From assembly GCF_018736145.1 (NCBI RefSeq), contig NZ_CP059997.1, forward strand, positions 8,307,501 to 8,371,500: 64,000 bases of DNA. Direction: 5' to 3'. Shown piece after piece: positions 34,436 to 42,963 of this stretch. The notes beneath the pieces were generated by a model that was given only the letters and a program-made list of their open reading frames with translations, was not told the origin of the DNA and searched no databases. Origin of the DNA: Amycolatopsis sp. CA-230715. GTDB lineage: Bacteria; Actinomycetota; Actinomycetes; Mycobacteriales; Pseudonocardiaceae. Each line of letters begins with the position of its first letter. Position 1 is the first letter of the stretch. A program made the translations under genes and the position numbers.

Positions 34436-34452
34436 ATACAGGTCTGTATCTT
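34436..34452 (+). promoter_or_regulatory. Leaderless promoter with palindrome before the hipA-like gene
   Basis: The perfect palindrome ATACAG-GT-CTGTAT (34436-34449) overlaps TATCTT (34447-34452), a -10 box that puts +1 exactly at GTG 34459. The half-site differs from the GGTAA site of the neighbouring TetR gene, so another regulator may act here. Confidence 0.55.
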
Positions 34453-34458
34453 GACGGT

Positions 34459-35322
34459 GTGAGCATCGAACCCGTGCCCCGCGTCCAGGTGACGCGCTAC
34501 GTCACCGCCTTCCGCGAAGGCGGTTCCTTGCCCGGTCTCATGGAGGCCGACGACCTCGGCACCTACGTGGTCAAGTTCCACGGTGCCGGGCAGGGGCGCA
34601 AGGTGCTCGTGGCGGAGGTCGTCTGCGCCGAACTGGCGAGGGTGATGGGGTTCGCGGTGCCGAGGCTGGTCGCCGCCGGGCTCGACGTGGCGCTCGCGGC
34701 CGCCGAACCGGATCCCGAGATCCAGGAGCTGCTGCGGGCCAGCGGCGGGGTGAACCTCGGCGTCGACTACCTGCCCGGCTCGCTCGACTACGACCCGCGC
34801 GCCTTTCCGGTCGACCGCGGTTTCGCGGCGCGCGTGCTCTGGTTCGACGCGTTCACCCAGAACGTCGACCGGTCCTGGCGCAACCCGAACATGTTGTGGT
34901 GGCACGGAAACGCGTACCTCATCGACCACGGCGCCGCGCTGACATTCCACCACAACTGGTCCTCAGTGGACGCGGGTGTCGCGCGTCCCTACGCTGCGGA
35001 GGACCACGTGTTGCTCCCCGCCGTGGTGGAACCGTCCGAAATGGACTCCGCAGACGCCGAGCTTTCGTCAGTGGTAAGCGAAGGCGTGCTTCGGGACGCG
35101 CTCGCGGCGGTGCCGGACGAGTGGCTCGAAGACGAACCGGGGTTCGCTTCCGCGGACGAACTGCGCGCCGCCTACGTGGCCCGGCTCGCGGCGAGGCTCG
35201 ACGCCAGACCACAATGGATACCGCCACTGCGGGAGTCGGTGCGCACGGCCGTGCCCCGCGACGAGCGGACGCCGGCGAAGCGCGCGCTGCCGTCGTGGCT
35301 CGCCGAAGGGGGCAGGTCGTGA
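34459..35322 (+). CDS. HipA-family kinase-like protein
   Basis: 287 residues, shorter than E. coli HipA (about 440). Kinase-like features: Lys 39 in YVVKF (ATP contact), the catalytic loop FTQNVDRSWRNPN with Asp 137 and Asn 144, and the metal-binding LIDHGAAL with Asp 156. This fits the compact HipA-like group found next to DUF3037 genes. No HipB-type antitoxin is adjacent. Targets are unknown; classical HipA phosphorylates glutamyl-tRNA synthetase. The stop overlaps the next gene (GTGA). Confidence 0.75.
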   Translation: MSIEPVPRVQVTRYVTAFREGGSLPGLMEADDLGTYVVKFHGAGQGRKVLVAEVVCAELARVMGFAVPRLVAAGLDVALAAAEPDPEIQELLRASGGVNLGVDYLPGSLDYDPRAFPVDRGFAARVLWFDAFTQNVDRSWRNPNMLWWHGNAYLIDHGAALTFHHNWSSVDAGVARPYAAEDHVLLPAVVEPSEMDSADAELSSVVSEGVLRDALAAVPDEWLEDEPGFASADELRAAYVARLAARLDARPQWIPPLRESVRTAVPRDERTPAKRALPSWLAEGGRS

Positions 35323-35714
35323 CGCGGGAGCCGCAGCGCTACGAATACGCGCTCCTGCAGGTGATGCCGAGGCCGGAGCGCGGCGAGCTGGTCAACGCCG
35401 GGCTGCTGCTCTACTGCCGCCCGCTCCGCTCGCTCGTGGCACGGGTGCACTTCGATCGCGCTCGCGTGCGCGCGCTGGACCCCGGTGCCGATCTCGACGC
35501 GATCGAGACCTCGGTGAAGCTGGTGGCCGCCATCTGCGCGGGCGACCCGGACGCGGGTCCCGCCGCGGCGGAGGAGATCGGGCGGCGGTTCCGCTGGCTG
35601 ACCGCGCCGCGCAGCACGGTGGTCAGGGCGGGGCCGGTGCACTCCGGGTTCACCGCTTCCCCGGACGCCGAAGCCGATCGGCTGCTGGCGCTGCTCGTCC
35701 TGCCGCCCGGCTGA
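35319..35714 (+). CDS. DUF3037 protein, HipA-like partner
   Basis: 131 residues from GTG 35319, overlapping the kinase stop. YEYALLQVMPRPERGELVNAGLLLYC (motif PRPERGELVNAGLLLYC) is characteristic of DUF3037. The rest is a compact mixed alpha/beta protein ending in FTASPDAEADRLLALLV. Function unknown. The strict pairing with a HipA-like kinase suggests a two-component toxin-antitoxin-like or modification module. Confidence 0.75.
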   Translation: MTREPQRYEYALLQVMPRPERGELVNAGLLLYCRPLRSLVARVHFDRARVRALDPGADLDAIETSVKLVAAICAGDPDAGPAAAEEIGRRFRWLTAPRSTVVRAGPVHSGFTASPDAEADRLLALLVLPPG

Positions 35715-35734
35715 GCGGACGACGCCACCGTGTA

Positions 35735-35750
35735 CGGTATTATCATACCG
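35735..35750 (+). promoter_or_regulatory. Palindrome on the map promoter
   Basis: CGGTAT-TATC-ATACCG is a perfect 16-bp palindrome overlapping TATTAT (35738-35743), a good -10 box. A third related half-site, ATACGG, follows at 35751-35756. Transcription would begin near 35750, leaving a 16-base leader with GGAGGG. Confidence 0.5.
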
Positions 35751-35765
35751 ATACGGAGGGATCGC

Positions 35766-36539
35766 ATGATCGAGCTGAAGTCGTGGGCGGAAATCGACCG
35801 GATGCGGGTCACCGGCGAGTTCGTCGCGCAGGTGCTGCACGAGCTGGCCGAGCGCGCCGAGCCCGGGGTGAACCTGCTCGATCTGGAGCAGCACGCCAGG
35901 AAGATGATCCGCGAGCGCGGGGCGGAATCCTGCTACTGGGACTACGCGCCGTCGTTCGGGAAGGGCCCGTTCCGCAACGTCGTCTGCCTGTCCGTCAACG
36001 ACGCGGTCCTGCACGGGCTCCCGTTCGACTACACCCTGCGCGACGGTGACGTGCTGACCATGGACCTCGCGGTCGTCGTCGACGGCTGGGCGGCGGATTC
36101 CGCGCGGACGGTCATCGTCGGCACCGCGGCGGCGGAGGAGGACGTGCGGCTCGTCCGCGCGACCGAGGAGGCGCTCGACGCCGCGATCGCGGCAGCGGTA
36201 CCGGGTAACCGCCTCGGTGACGTTTCCGCCGCGATCGGCGCCGTCGCACGGGATCGCGGGTATCCGGTCAACACCGAGTTCGGCGGGCACGGCATCGGCA
36301 GGACGATGCACGAGGACCCGCACGTGTCGAACACGGGCCGCGCAGGCCGCGGCCTCACCTTGAAACCGGGGCTGACGCTCGCGCTCGAACCGTGGTTCGC
36401 GCGCACCACCGACCGGATCGTGTTCGATCCCGACGGCTGGACGATCCGCTCGGCCGACGGGTCGCGCACCGCGCATTCCGAGCACACGGTCGCGATCACC
36501 GAAGACGGTCCGCTGGTGCTCACCCCGCACCCCGGCTGA
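35766..36539 (+). CDS. map: Methionine aminopeptidase, type I
   Basis: Removes the initiator Met from nascent proteins. 257 residues from ATG 35766, with GGAGGG 5 bases upstream. The metal ligands are visible: Asp in TMDLAVVVDGWAADSART (two Asp), His in GGHGIGRTMHEDPHV, Glu in LALEPWF, and Glu in AHSEHTVAI. NDAVLHGLP carries the substrate-contact His. Actinobacteria usually encode more than one MetAP. This copy, with a palindromic operator and accessory surroundings, is probably not the housekeeping one. The end overlaps the convergent gene by 20 bases. Confidence 0.9.
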   Translation: MIELKSWAEIDRMRVTGEFVAQVLHELAERAEPGVNLLDLEQHARKMIRERGAESCYWDYAPSFGKGPFRNVVCLSVNDAVLHGLPFDYTLRDGDVLTMDLAVVVDGWAADSARTVIVGTAAAEEDVRLVRATEEALDAAIAAAVPGNRLGDVSAAIGAVARDRGYPVNTEFGGHGIGRTMHEDPHVSNTGRAGRGLTLKPGLTLALEPWFARTTDRIVFDPDGWTIRSADGSRTAHSEHTVAITEDGPLVLTPHPG

Positions 36540-37464
36540 GTTCCCCGAACACGGCCGTTGTGGCGGGATCGCCGTCCACCGCGGCCCACGCGAGCAGCAC
36601 CGCGCCCGCCGTCCAGGTCGTGCGTTCGAGCGGCCACAGATCGTCGTTCTCGAACTGGTAGCCGGTCCAGTACGAGCCGTCGTCGTGGCGGAGGCGGTCG
36701 AGCGTGCGGAGCAGTTCGCGGGCGCGGTTACGGTCACCCCGCGTGGCGAGAACCAGTGCCAGTTCGGCGGTTTCGCCCCCGGTCACCCACGGCTGTGTGT
36801 GCTCGCAGCGCACGCCGAGCCCTGGCACCACGAACTCGTCCCACCGCGGGGCCAGCCGAGCGCGCGCACCGCACAGCACGGGGTAGTACCAGTCCATCGC
36901 GTGCGGTTTCGGCTCGAACGCCTCCGGCCTGCCGGTGATCGCGTCGAGCACGCGCTCGCGTGCACGCCGCCAGCCCGGTTTCGCGTGCCCCAGCTCGTCG
37001 GCGAGGGCGAGGCCGTTCGCGAGCGCGTGCGCGATGCTGCAGTTGCCCGCGAGCAGCGCCTTGCCGTCGTCGCCGAGCCGCCACGGGAACTCGCCGCCGT
37101 CGCGCTGGTGACCGGTGACGAAGTCGAGCGCGCCTTCGACCGCGCGCCACCAGCGACCGGCCGCTCGGGTGTCTCCTGTGGACAGTCCGAAGTGGCGGAC
37201 GCCGACCGCGAGGTAGGCCGTGAAGTTCAGGTCTCGCGCGGTATCGGTGACCATTCCGTCGCGATACCCGGCGTACCAGGAGCCGTCGGCGTTCTGCGTG
37301 CGCGCCAGCCAGTCGTAGGCGGCACGGGCCTCTTCGTGGTGCCCGGCGGCGGCAAGGCCCATCGCGGCTTCGCCGTGGTTCCACGGGTCGGCGTGCCTGC
37401 CCGGCTCCCACGGGATCGCCCCGTCCGCCCGTTGCACGGCGGCGATGAACCCGGCCGTGCTCAC
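36520..37464 (-). CDS. Alpha/alpha-barrel protein of the prenyltransferase/squalene-cyclase repeat type
   Basis: 314 residues from GTG 37464, which overlaps the stop of the methyltransferase gene; the open frame further upstream is its shadow. Repeated helical units each carry QxxDGS/E-W-like turns: RTQNADGSWYAGY, HQRDGGEFPWRL, HDDGSYWTGYQ. These are typical of terpene-cyclase-type and related alpha/alpha-toroid folds. No DxDD or prenyltransferase zinc motif is evident, so enzyme activity is uncertain. It is the last gene of a four-gene minus-strand unit. Confidence 0.65.
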   Translation of the reverse strand: MSTAGFIAAVQRADGAIPWEPGRHADPWNHGEAAMGLAAAGHHEEARAAYDWLARTQNADGSWYAGYRDGMVTDTARDLNFTAYLAVGVRHFGLSTGDTRAAGRWWRAVEGALDFVTGHQRDGGEFPWRLGDDGKALLAGNCSIAHALANGLALADELGHAKPGWRRARERVLDAITGRPEAFEPKPHAMDWYYPVLCGARARLAPRWDEFVVPGLGVRCEHTQPWVTGGETAELALVLATRGDRNRARELLRTLDRLRHDDGSYWTGYQFENDDLWPLERTTWTAGAVLLAWAAVDGDPATTAVFGELSRGAG

Positions 37465-38174
37465 GCGTCCGCCGCCGGTTTGCGGGCGTAGACGACGAAG
37501 CTCTTGCCCAGCACGGGATCCAGCGCCCGTTCCGCGAGCCGCACCGGGCGCGGCCCGCGCAGGATGTCCCAGCACAGGAACTCGTGGTACTTCCGCGCCA
37601 CCGGATGGTCCTCGCCGAACGCGCAGTGCAACCACCAGTACGGCGAATGCAGCGCGTGCGCGTGGTGCGTCGCGACCGGGAGCAGCCCGGCGGCGCGGAC
37701 CAGGCCCAGCAGGGCGTGACGGCGGTAGATGCGCACGTGCCCGCCTTCGACCTCGTGGTAGGCGTCCGACAGTGCCCAGCACACTTTTTCGGGCCACCAG
37801 CGGGGCACCGTGATCGCCATCAGCCCGCCCGGTTCGAGCACGCGGACCGCTTCGGCGAGCACCGCGCTGTCGTCGGGGATGTGTTCGAGCACCTCGGCGA
37901 GAACCACCCGGTCGAAGGAGCCGTCGGGGAAGGGGAGCGCGGTGCCGTCCGCGCGGATCGCCAGCGCGGAGGCGGCTTCCGGGGCTTCGCCCGCTTCGGC
38001 GATGGCGAGGAAGAAGTCCCTGACGTGCTTGACCGCCGCGTCGTCGAGATCGGCCGCGACCACGTCCGAGCCCGCCTTGTACGCGGCGAAGGCGTGCCTG
38101 CCGTCACCGCACCCGAGGTCGAGCAGCCGGTTGCCTGCCGAGACCGGGAACTGTCCGAAGTCGACGGTCAGCAC
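37461..38174 (-). CDS. Class I SAM-dependent methyltransferase
   Basis: 237 residues from GTG 38174, with AGGAGAA upstream on its strand. Motif I is LLDLGCGDGRHAF, an acidic residue lies in VVAADLDD, and a post-I motif is FDRVVLAEVLEHIPDD. The C-terminal part resembles methyltransferases that act on sugars or small lipids. It starts one base after the glycosyltransferase stop and overlaps the next gene by 4 bases, so it is part of the same transcript. Confidence 0.88.
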   Translation of the reverse strand: MLTVDFGQFPVSAGNRLLDLGCGDGRHAFAAYKAGSDVVAADLDDAAVKHVRDFFLAIAEAGEAPEAASALAIRADGTALPFPDGSFDRVVLAEVLEHIPDDSAVLAEAVRVLEPGGLMAITVPRWWPEKVCWALSDAYHEVEGGHVRIYRRHALLGLVRAAGLLPVATHHAHALHSPYWWLHCAFGEDHPVARKYHEFLCWDILRGPRPVRLAERALDPVLGKSFVVYARKPAADA

Positions 38175-38175
38175 G

Positions 38176-39393
38176 TCAGCGTTCTCCTGAGGGGACTGGG
38201 GTTCCGGCTTCCGCGCCGAGAAGGTGATGGTACTGCCGCGCGGTCTCGGCGGCGGTGCGCCGCCAGCTGAACTCCGCCGCCCTGCGGATACCGGCTTCGC
38301 TCAGCTCGGCCCGGCGCGCCGGATCGCGGAGCAGCTTCCGCAGCGCGGCCGCCAGCGCCGCGGGATCCGCCGGCGGCACCAGTTCGGCGGCGTCGCCGAC
38401 GACCTCGGGCAGTGCGCCGCCGGAGGACGCCACCACCGGCGTCCCGCACGCCATCGCCTCCGCCGCGGGCAGCGAGAACCCTTCGAACATCGAGGGCACG
38501 CACGCGATTTCGGCCGAGGACACGAGATCCGCGAGTTCGGCGTCGGACAGGCCGCTGCGGAACTCGACCGCGTCGCCGAGCGCCGCCACCTTCCGCGCCG
38601 TGGCCTCCTTCGGCTTCCCGACGACGATCAGCTTCGCCGTCCCGACGGCGGGCATCGCGTCGAGCAGGTGCGCCAGCCCCTTCAACGGCTCGTCCGCACT
38701 GGCGACCGTGACGATCCGGCCCGGCGTTCTCGGCGCGCTCCCCGGCCGGAACACCCGGGTGTCGGCGCTGATCGGGACGACCCTGATCCGGTCCGGTGGT
38801 ACCGCCATCCTCGCCGCGATCTCGTCCCGCGAAGCGCCGGAAACGGTGAGCAGCAACGGAATCCGGCGCGCCACCCGGTGCTGCATGGTGACGAACCGGT
38901 GCCACTTCAGCACGCTCGGCCGTTCGGGCAGCGGCGTGTGGGCGAGCTTCAGCTCCCGGTCGACGGCGATCGGGTGGTGCACCGTCGCCACGGTCGGCAG
39001 CCCGGTGGCGAGCAGCCCGTAGCCGAGGCCTTGGTTGTCGTGCACGAGATCGAACTCGGCCCGGCGGCGTCGCAGGATCGGTGCGACGCGAAGGGAGAAC
39101 GCGAGCGGCTCGGGGAACCCGCCGGTGCGCATCCCGGCGAACTCCACCCAGTCCGCCACCCGGCGCAGTTCGCGGATTTCCGGGGTACGGAACGGGTTCG
39201 GCTCGGCGAACAGGTCGAGGCTCGGCACCTTCGTCAGCGCGACACCGGGATCCAGCTCGGGGTACGGCGGCCCGGAGAACACTTCGACGCGATGCCCGAG
39301 TGCGACCAGTTCCCGGCTCAGGTGCCGCACGTACACGCCTTGCCCGCCGGAGCGGGGATTGCCGCGGTAGGTCAGCAGCGCGACCCGCGTCAC
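38176..39393 (-). CDS. GT4-family glycosyltransferase
   Basis: 405 residues, GT-B fold. The N-terminal domain has GNPRSGGQGVYVRHLSREL at the acceptor side. The C-terminal donor domain has VVPISADTRVF and the EX7E motif EGFSLPAAEAMACGTPVV. The retaining mechanism is typical of GT4. Donor and acceptor sugars cannot be told. The gene starts 3 bases after the caspase-like gene stop, and the methyltransferase follows after one base. Confidence 0.9.
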   Translation of the reverse strand: MTRVALLTYRGNPRSGGQGVYVRHLSRELVALGHRVEVFSGPPYPELDPGVALTKVPSLDLFAEPNPFRTPEIRELRRVADWVEFAGMRTGGFPEPLAFSLRVAPILRRRRAEFDLVHDNQGLGYGLLATGLPTVATVHHPIAVDRELKLAHTPLPERPSVLKWHRFVTMQHRVARRIPLLLTVSGASRDEIAARMAVPPDRIRVVPISADTRVFRPGSAPRTPGRIVTVASADEPLKGLAHLLDAMPAVGTAKLIVVGKPKEATARKVAALGDAVEFRSGLSDAELADLVSSAEIACVPSMFEGFSLPAAEAMACGTPVVASSGGALPEVVGDAAELVPPADPAALAAALRKLLRDPARRAELSEAGIRRAAEFSWRRTAAETARQYHHLLGAEAGTPVPSGER

Positions 39394-39396
39394 GAG

Positions 39397-41979
39397 TCAC
39401 TCCCGCGCGCCCCAGAACCCGAGCTGCTCTCTGATCTTCGCGGTGTGCGAGTGTCGCTCGCCGTGGACGCGAAGGGAGACTTCGAGCTGCGCCCGCCACT
39501 CCGCCAGTGCCGTCGCGACGTCACCGGTCTTGGCGCGGACCAGCGCGAGGGTGTGCGCGACGGCGAGGACATCGGGGTGGTCGTCATTCAGCCGCCTCCT
39601 CTCGTCGTCGAGGAGCCGCCGAGCTTCGTCCAAAATGGACGGGGGGGGGGTAGTGATTTCGGCGCCTTCGAAAACCAGGTGGTGCCGGAGCTTCCGCACC
39701 ATTTCGTGGTCCTCGCCCAGCAGGCGTTCGGCGTCCGCCCGCGCGGCCGCGGCGATTTCGACGGACTTTCCGTGGTCGCCGCACTTGCCGACCGCGACGG
39801 CGAGCATGTGCCGGGCGTGGAAGGTCTCCGGATCGCCTTCGCCGAGCGCGCGCGTCGTGTCGTCGACGAGTGCTTCGAACCGGCGCCGTGCCTCCTCGTG
39901 CCCGCCGAGTTCCATGGTGAGGTACCAGATGTTGTTGCGGATGCTCAGGGTTTCGCGGCCGTCCGGCCCCAGTACGCGCTCGGCGAGCGGGTACAGCTCG
40001 CGGAGGCCTTTGAGCGCCTCGGTGAGCTCGCCCGCCTTGCCGGTCCAGGTCGCCAGCCTCGCCCGGCACCGGATCGTCATCGGATCGGTGGGCCCGCGTT
40101 GCTCCGCCACCCGTGCCGCCCAGCGCTTCCAACGCTCGCGGTTCTCCACCGGGATCGTGGATGTTCGGGTTTCGAGGCTGCTGATCGCGTCTTCGAACCG
40201 CCGTGCCGCCCACAGGTGCTCGGCCTCGTTCGCCATCGCGTAGGCCTGTTCGGGCGTGCCGGGGCCGCCCACCGGGGCCAGCTCCTCGATCACCCTCGCG
40301 AGCAGGTCGTGTTCACCGCTCAGGGCGCGCCAGGGGTTGCGGAGCCAGGCGTGCTCGGCGGCCGTGCCGGGGTTCTCCCTGCCGACCGCGCCAGGACCCA
40401 ACCTGGCCAGCGCGTCCCTGACCTCCGGCACCGAGGCCGGGCCGTCGAGCCGTCGGCTCGCCGCCACCAGCAGGCCGAGCGGCAGCTTCCCGCGCGCGGT
40501 GGCGAGCACCGACCTGACGACCTGGTCACCGGCCCGATGACCCGGCACGTCCCGGTACACGGTGACGGCCCGCTCCTGTTCCTGGGCCATCCAGTCGATG
40601 TCGAGGTCGGCTTCGTCCTCGTCGTGCGCGGCCCGCGCGGGCGGAACGGAGGGGCGCGGTTCGACGCCGAGATCGTCGACGAGTACCGAGCCCGGCGCGC
40701 CGAGCCGGATCACGGTCGCGCCGGTGACCATCGTGTCCGCGGCGACCACGACCTGGGCACCCGCCGCGACGAGGTCGTCCACCATCGCGCGCACGCCCGC
40801 CCGGTTGACCTCGCCGACCACGTCGATGTCGTCGAAGGCGATCCGGATCTTCTTGCCTGCCAAGGGACCGAGCACTTCGAGTTCGAGCGCTCCCGCGTGG
40901 GTGCGCGCCTCGTCGCCGAGCGCGGCCATGGCGGCCGCCGCCTCGGCGAAACCCGGGACCGTGCGGGAAAGCTGTGCCGCCAGTTCCGTCGACACCGACT
41001 CGACCGTGCTGCCCGCGTCGAGGAACACGGCCGCGTGCACCAGTTTCGGCGGGATCTCGCCCTCGGCGACCGACGGGCGGGCCAGCGCCGCGATCAGTGT
41101 CGACTTGCCGGACCCGCTCCGGCCGCTCACCTGCACCAGAGGTTTCCCGGTCAGCAGCGCGGCGACGACCTCGCCCAGTGCGGCGTTCGGTTTGTAGCCG
41201 CGGGTCAGGCGTTCGATCTCCGCGGTGGCGTTGCCCGCTGCCGCCGTGGTCGCCTGCCACGCGGGGGAGCGGTTTCTCGCCAGCCAGAGGCCCTGGTCGC
41301 CTTCGTCGGTCTCGTGCACTCCGTCGAAGGCGAGGTGGATCGCGCGCTGCGTCGGGCACGCGCCGTTGACGAGCCGCTTCAGATCGGGGCAGCGCAGGTG
41401 GCCGCCGAGTTCGGGGCGCCCGCCGCGCAGTTCCTTCGCGATCGAGCGGCTGAAGCAGCCGTCCGCGGCGGTCCGGTCGTCCGAGGCGGTGAGCACCTCG
41501 AACCGCCTTCCCGCCTCGCCGACGATGCGGAGCCAGCGGGCGCCTGCCTGGCGCGCGGCGATCCCGGCGTGGCACGTGTCGAGCAGGATGACCAGGCCGT
41601 CGAGCATCGAGTGCCGCGAAAGCAGTTCCCGCACGCGCTGGGCGAACAGGAACGACCGGCGGCTGTCGGCGGGCAGGGTCGCGTCCTTGGTGAGGAAGTA
41701 GAAGTCCTCGTCGTCGTATTCGCCGTGGCCGACGAGCGCGATGAACAGCGTCGCCTCGTCTTCGGACGCGCGCTCGAAGGCTTCGGTCACCGCGTCGTCG
41801 AGCTGCACCATGGTCGGGTCCACGAGCAGTCCCCGCCCGTCGGCGAGCGCGGGAACACAGGCCCCGACCGCGGGATCGAACAGCGCGTCCGCCACGTCCC
41901 GCGCCGCCTCCGGCAGGAACGACAGCAGGTTCAGCGAATCGCACTGCGACGCAATGACCAGCGCCCTGCGCTCTCCCAT
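39397..41979 (-). CDS. Caspase-like peptidase with NTPase and TPR repeats
   Basis: 860 residues. The N-terminal caspase (C14) domain (about 1-240) has the catalytic His in FIALVGHGEYDD (His 85) and Cys in LLDTCHAGI (Cys 136). A P-loop NTPase follows, with Walker A SGRSGSGKST (285-294) and Walker-B-like IRIAFDDIDVV (Asp 383/384). Residues about 590-860 form tetratricopeptide-like repeats (EALKGLRELYPLAERVLGPD is one). The layout resembles STAND/NLR-type sensors in which ligand-driven assembly activates a protease. ATG 41979 has GGGGAG 5 bases upstream. The C-terminal part contains a run of ten C on the coding strand. It heads a unit with three downstream genes and is divergent from a lipase-like gene. 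Confidence 0.85.
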   Translation of the reverse strand: MGERRALVIASQCDSLNLLSFLPEAARDVADALFDPAVGACVPALADGRGLLVDPTMVQLDDAVTEAFERASEDEATLFIALVGHGEYDDEDFYFLTKDATLPADSRRSFLFAQRVRELLSRHSMLDGLVILLDTCHAGIAARQAGARWLRIVGEAGRRFEVLTASDDRTAADGCFSRSIAKELRGGRPELGGHLRCPDLKRLVNGACPTQRAIHLAFDGVHETDEGDQGLWLARNRSPAWQATTAAAGNATAEIERLTRGYKPNAALGEVVAALLTGKPLVQVSGRSGSGKSTLIAALARPSVAEGEIPPKLVHAAVFLDAGSTVESVSTELAAQLSRTVPGFAEAAAAMAALGDEARTHAGALELEVLGPLAGKKIRIAFDDIDVVGEVNRAGVRAMVDDLVAAGAQVVVAADTMVTGATVIRLGAPGSVLVDDLGVEPRPSVPPARAAHDEDEADLDIDWMAQEQERAVTVYRDVPGHRAGDQVVRSVLATARGKLPLGLLVAASRRLDGPASVPEVRDALARLGPGAVGRENPGTAAEHAWLRNPWRALSGEHDLLARVIEELAPVGGPGTPEQAYAMANEAEHLWAARRFEDAISSLETRTSTIPVENRERWKRWAARVAEQRGPTDPMTIRCRARLATWTGKAGELTEALKGLRELYPLAERVLGPDGRETLSIRNNIWYLTMELGGHEEARRRFEALVDDTTRALGEGDPETFHARHMLAVAVGKCGDHGKSVEIAAAARADAERLLGEDHEMVRKLRHHLVFEGAEITTPPPSILDEARRLLDDERRRLNDDHPDVLAVAHTLALVRAKTGDVATALAEWRAQLEVSLRVHGERHSHTAKIREQLGFWGARE

Positions 41980-42009
41980 GAAGCTCCCCTCCCCGGCCGA
42001 CGATCACGA

Positions 42010-42015
42010 TACTGT
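42010..42015 (+). promoter_or_regulatory. -10 element of the alpha/beta hydrolase gene
   Basis: TACTGT ends 5 bases before GTG 42021, fitting a leaderless message. Only 41 bases separate it from the divergent caspase-like start. Confidence 0.5.
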
Positions 42016-42020
42016 GTGTC

Positions 42021-42932
42021 GTGGCCCGTATCGTCCTGGTGCACGGAATCGCGCAAGAGCAGCGTTCGGCGGACGCGCTCGAAGCGGAGTGGTTGCCGAG
42101 CCTCGCCGGTGGTGTCCGGCTCGCCGGTGACGCCGCGCTGGCCGACCGGTTGTGGCGCGCGAACACCCTCGGTGACCTGGAAACCCGCATGGCCTTCTAC
42201 GGCGACGTGTTCCTGCGCGCCGGGCAGCAGGGCGGCGACGACGAGCTGACCGGAGCCGAAGCCGAACTCGCCGAAGCGCTGGCGCACGAATGGCTCGAAC
42301 GCGGCACCGAATCGTCGCGGGAGTCCGACCGGCGCCGGGCGGAGTCGGCGCTGGCCGTGCTCGCCGGTCAGCCGGGCGAGACGCAAGGCGCGCGAGCCGC
42401 GGCGAGGCCGGTGCTCAACGCGCTCGCGCGGCTGCGGCCGTTCGCCCGGTTCGGGGCGGGGTTCGCCGAACGGTTCCTGGTGAAGGCGCTGCGCCAGGTC
42501 ACCCGGTACCTGACCGACGACGCCGTGCGCGAAACCGTGCAGCGGCGTGTCGGCGAGCACCTCGGGCCGGACACCGAGGTGCTGATCGGGCATTCGCTCG
42601 GCTCGGTGGTCGCCTACGAGGCCGCGCACCGGCTCGACCGCCCGCTCCCGCTGCTGGTCACCCTCGGCTCGCCGCTGGGGCTGCGCACGGTCGTCTACGA
42701 GCGGACCCGGCCGCAGCCGCCGCGCGTGCCGCCCGCGGTGCGCCGCTGGGTGAACCTGGCGGACGCGGACGACCTGGTGGCCGCGCGGCCCGATCTGACC
42801 GCGTTGTTCCCCGGTGCCGACGGCGTGCTCGAAAGCGGGCGAACCGTCGACAACGGCGCCAAGCCGCACGACGCGACCTTCTACCTCGGCAAGCGGGAGA
42901 CCGGTTCACCGATCGCGGCGACCCTCGCGTGA
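42021..42932 (+). CDS. Alpha/beta hydrolase, lipase-like
   Basis: 303 residues. N-terminal VLVHGIAQEQRS supplies the oxyanion strand. The nucleophile elbow is IGHSLGSVVAYEAAH, and a late LADADD-V segment and a His near KPHDATFYL may complete the triad. There is no signal peptide, so it is cytosolic. A long helical lid lies between residues 60 and 175. Its divergence from the caspase-like sensor suggests a shared regulon or a linked effector. Substrate unknown. Confidence 0.75.
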   Translation: MARIVLVHGIAQEQRSADALEAEWLPSLAGGVRLAGDAALADRLWRANTLGDLETRMAFYGDVFLRAGQQGGDDELTGAEAELAEALAHEWLERGTESSRESDRRRAESALAVLAGQPGETQGARAAARPVLNALARLRPFARFGAGFAERFLVKALRQVTRYLTDDAVRETVQRRVGEHLGPDTEVLIGHSLGSVVAYEAAHRLDRPLPLLVTLGSPLGLRTVVYERTRPQPPRVPPAVRRWVNLADADDLVAARPDLTALFPGADGVLESGRTVDNGAKPHDATFYLGKRETGSPIAATLA

Positions 42933-42963
42933 AAAGGGAACAACCCGGCGCACCGCGGTGTTT

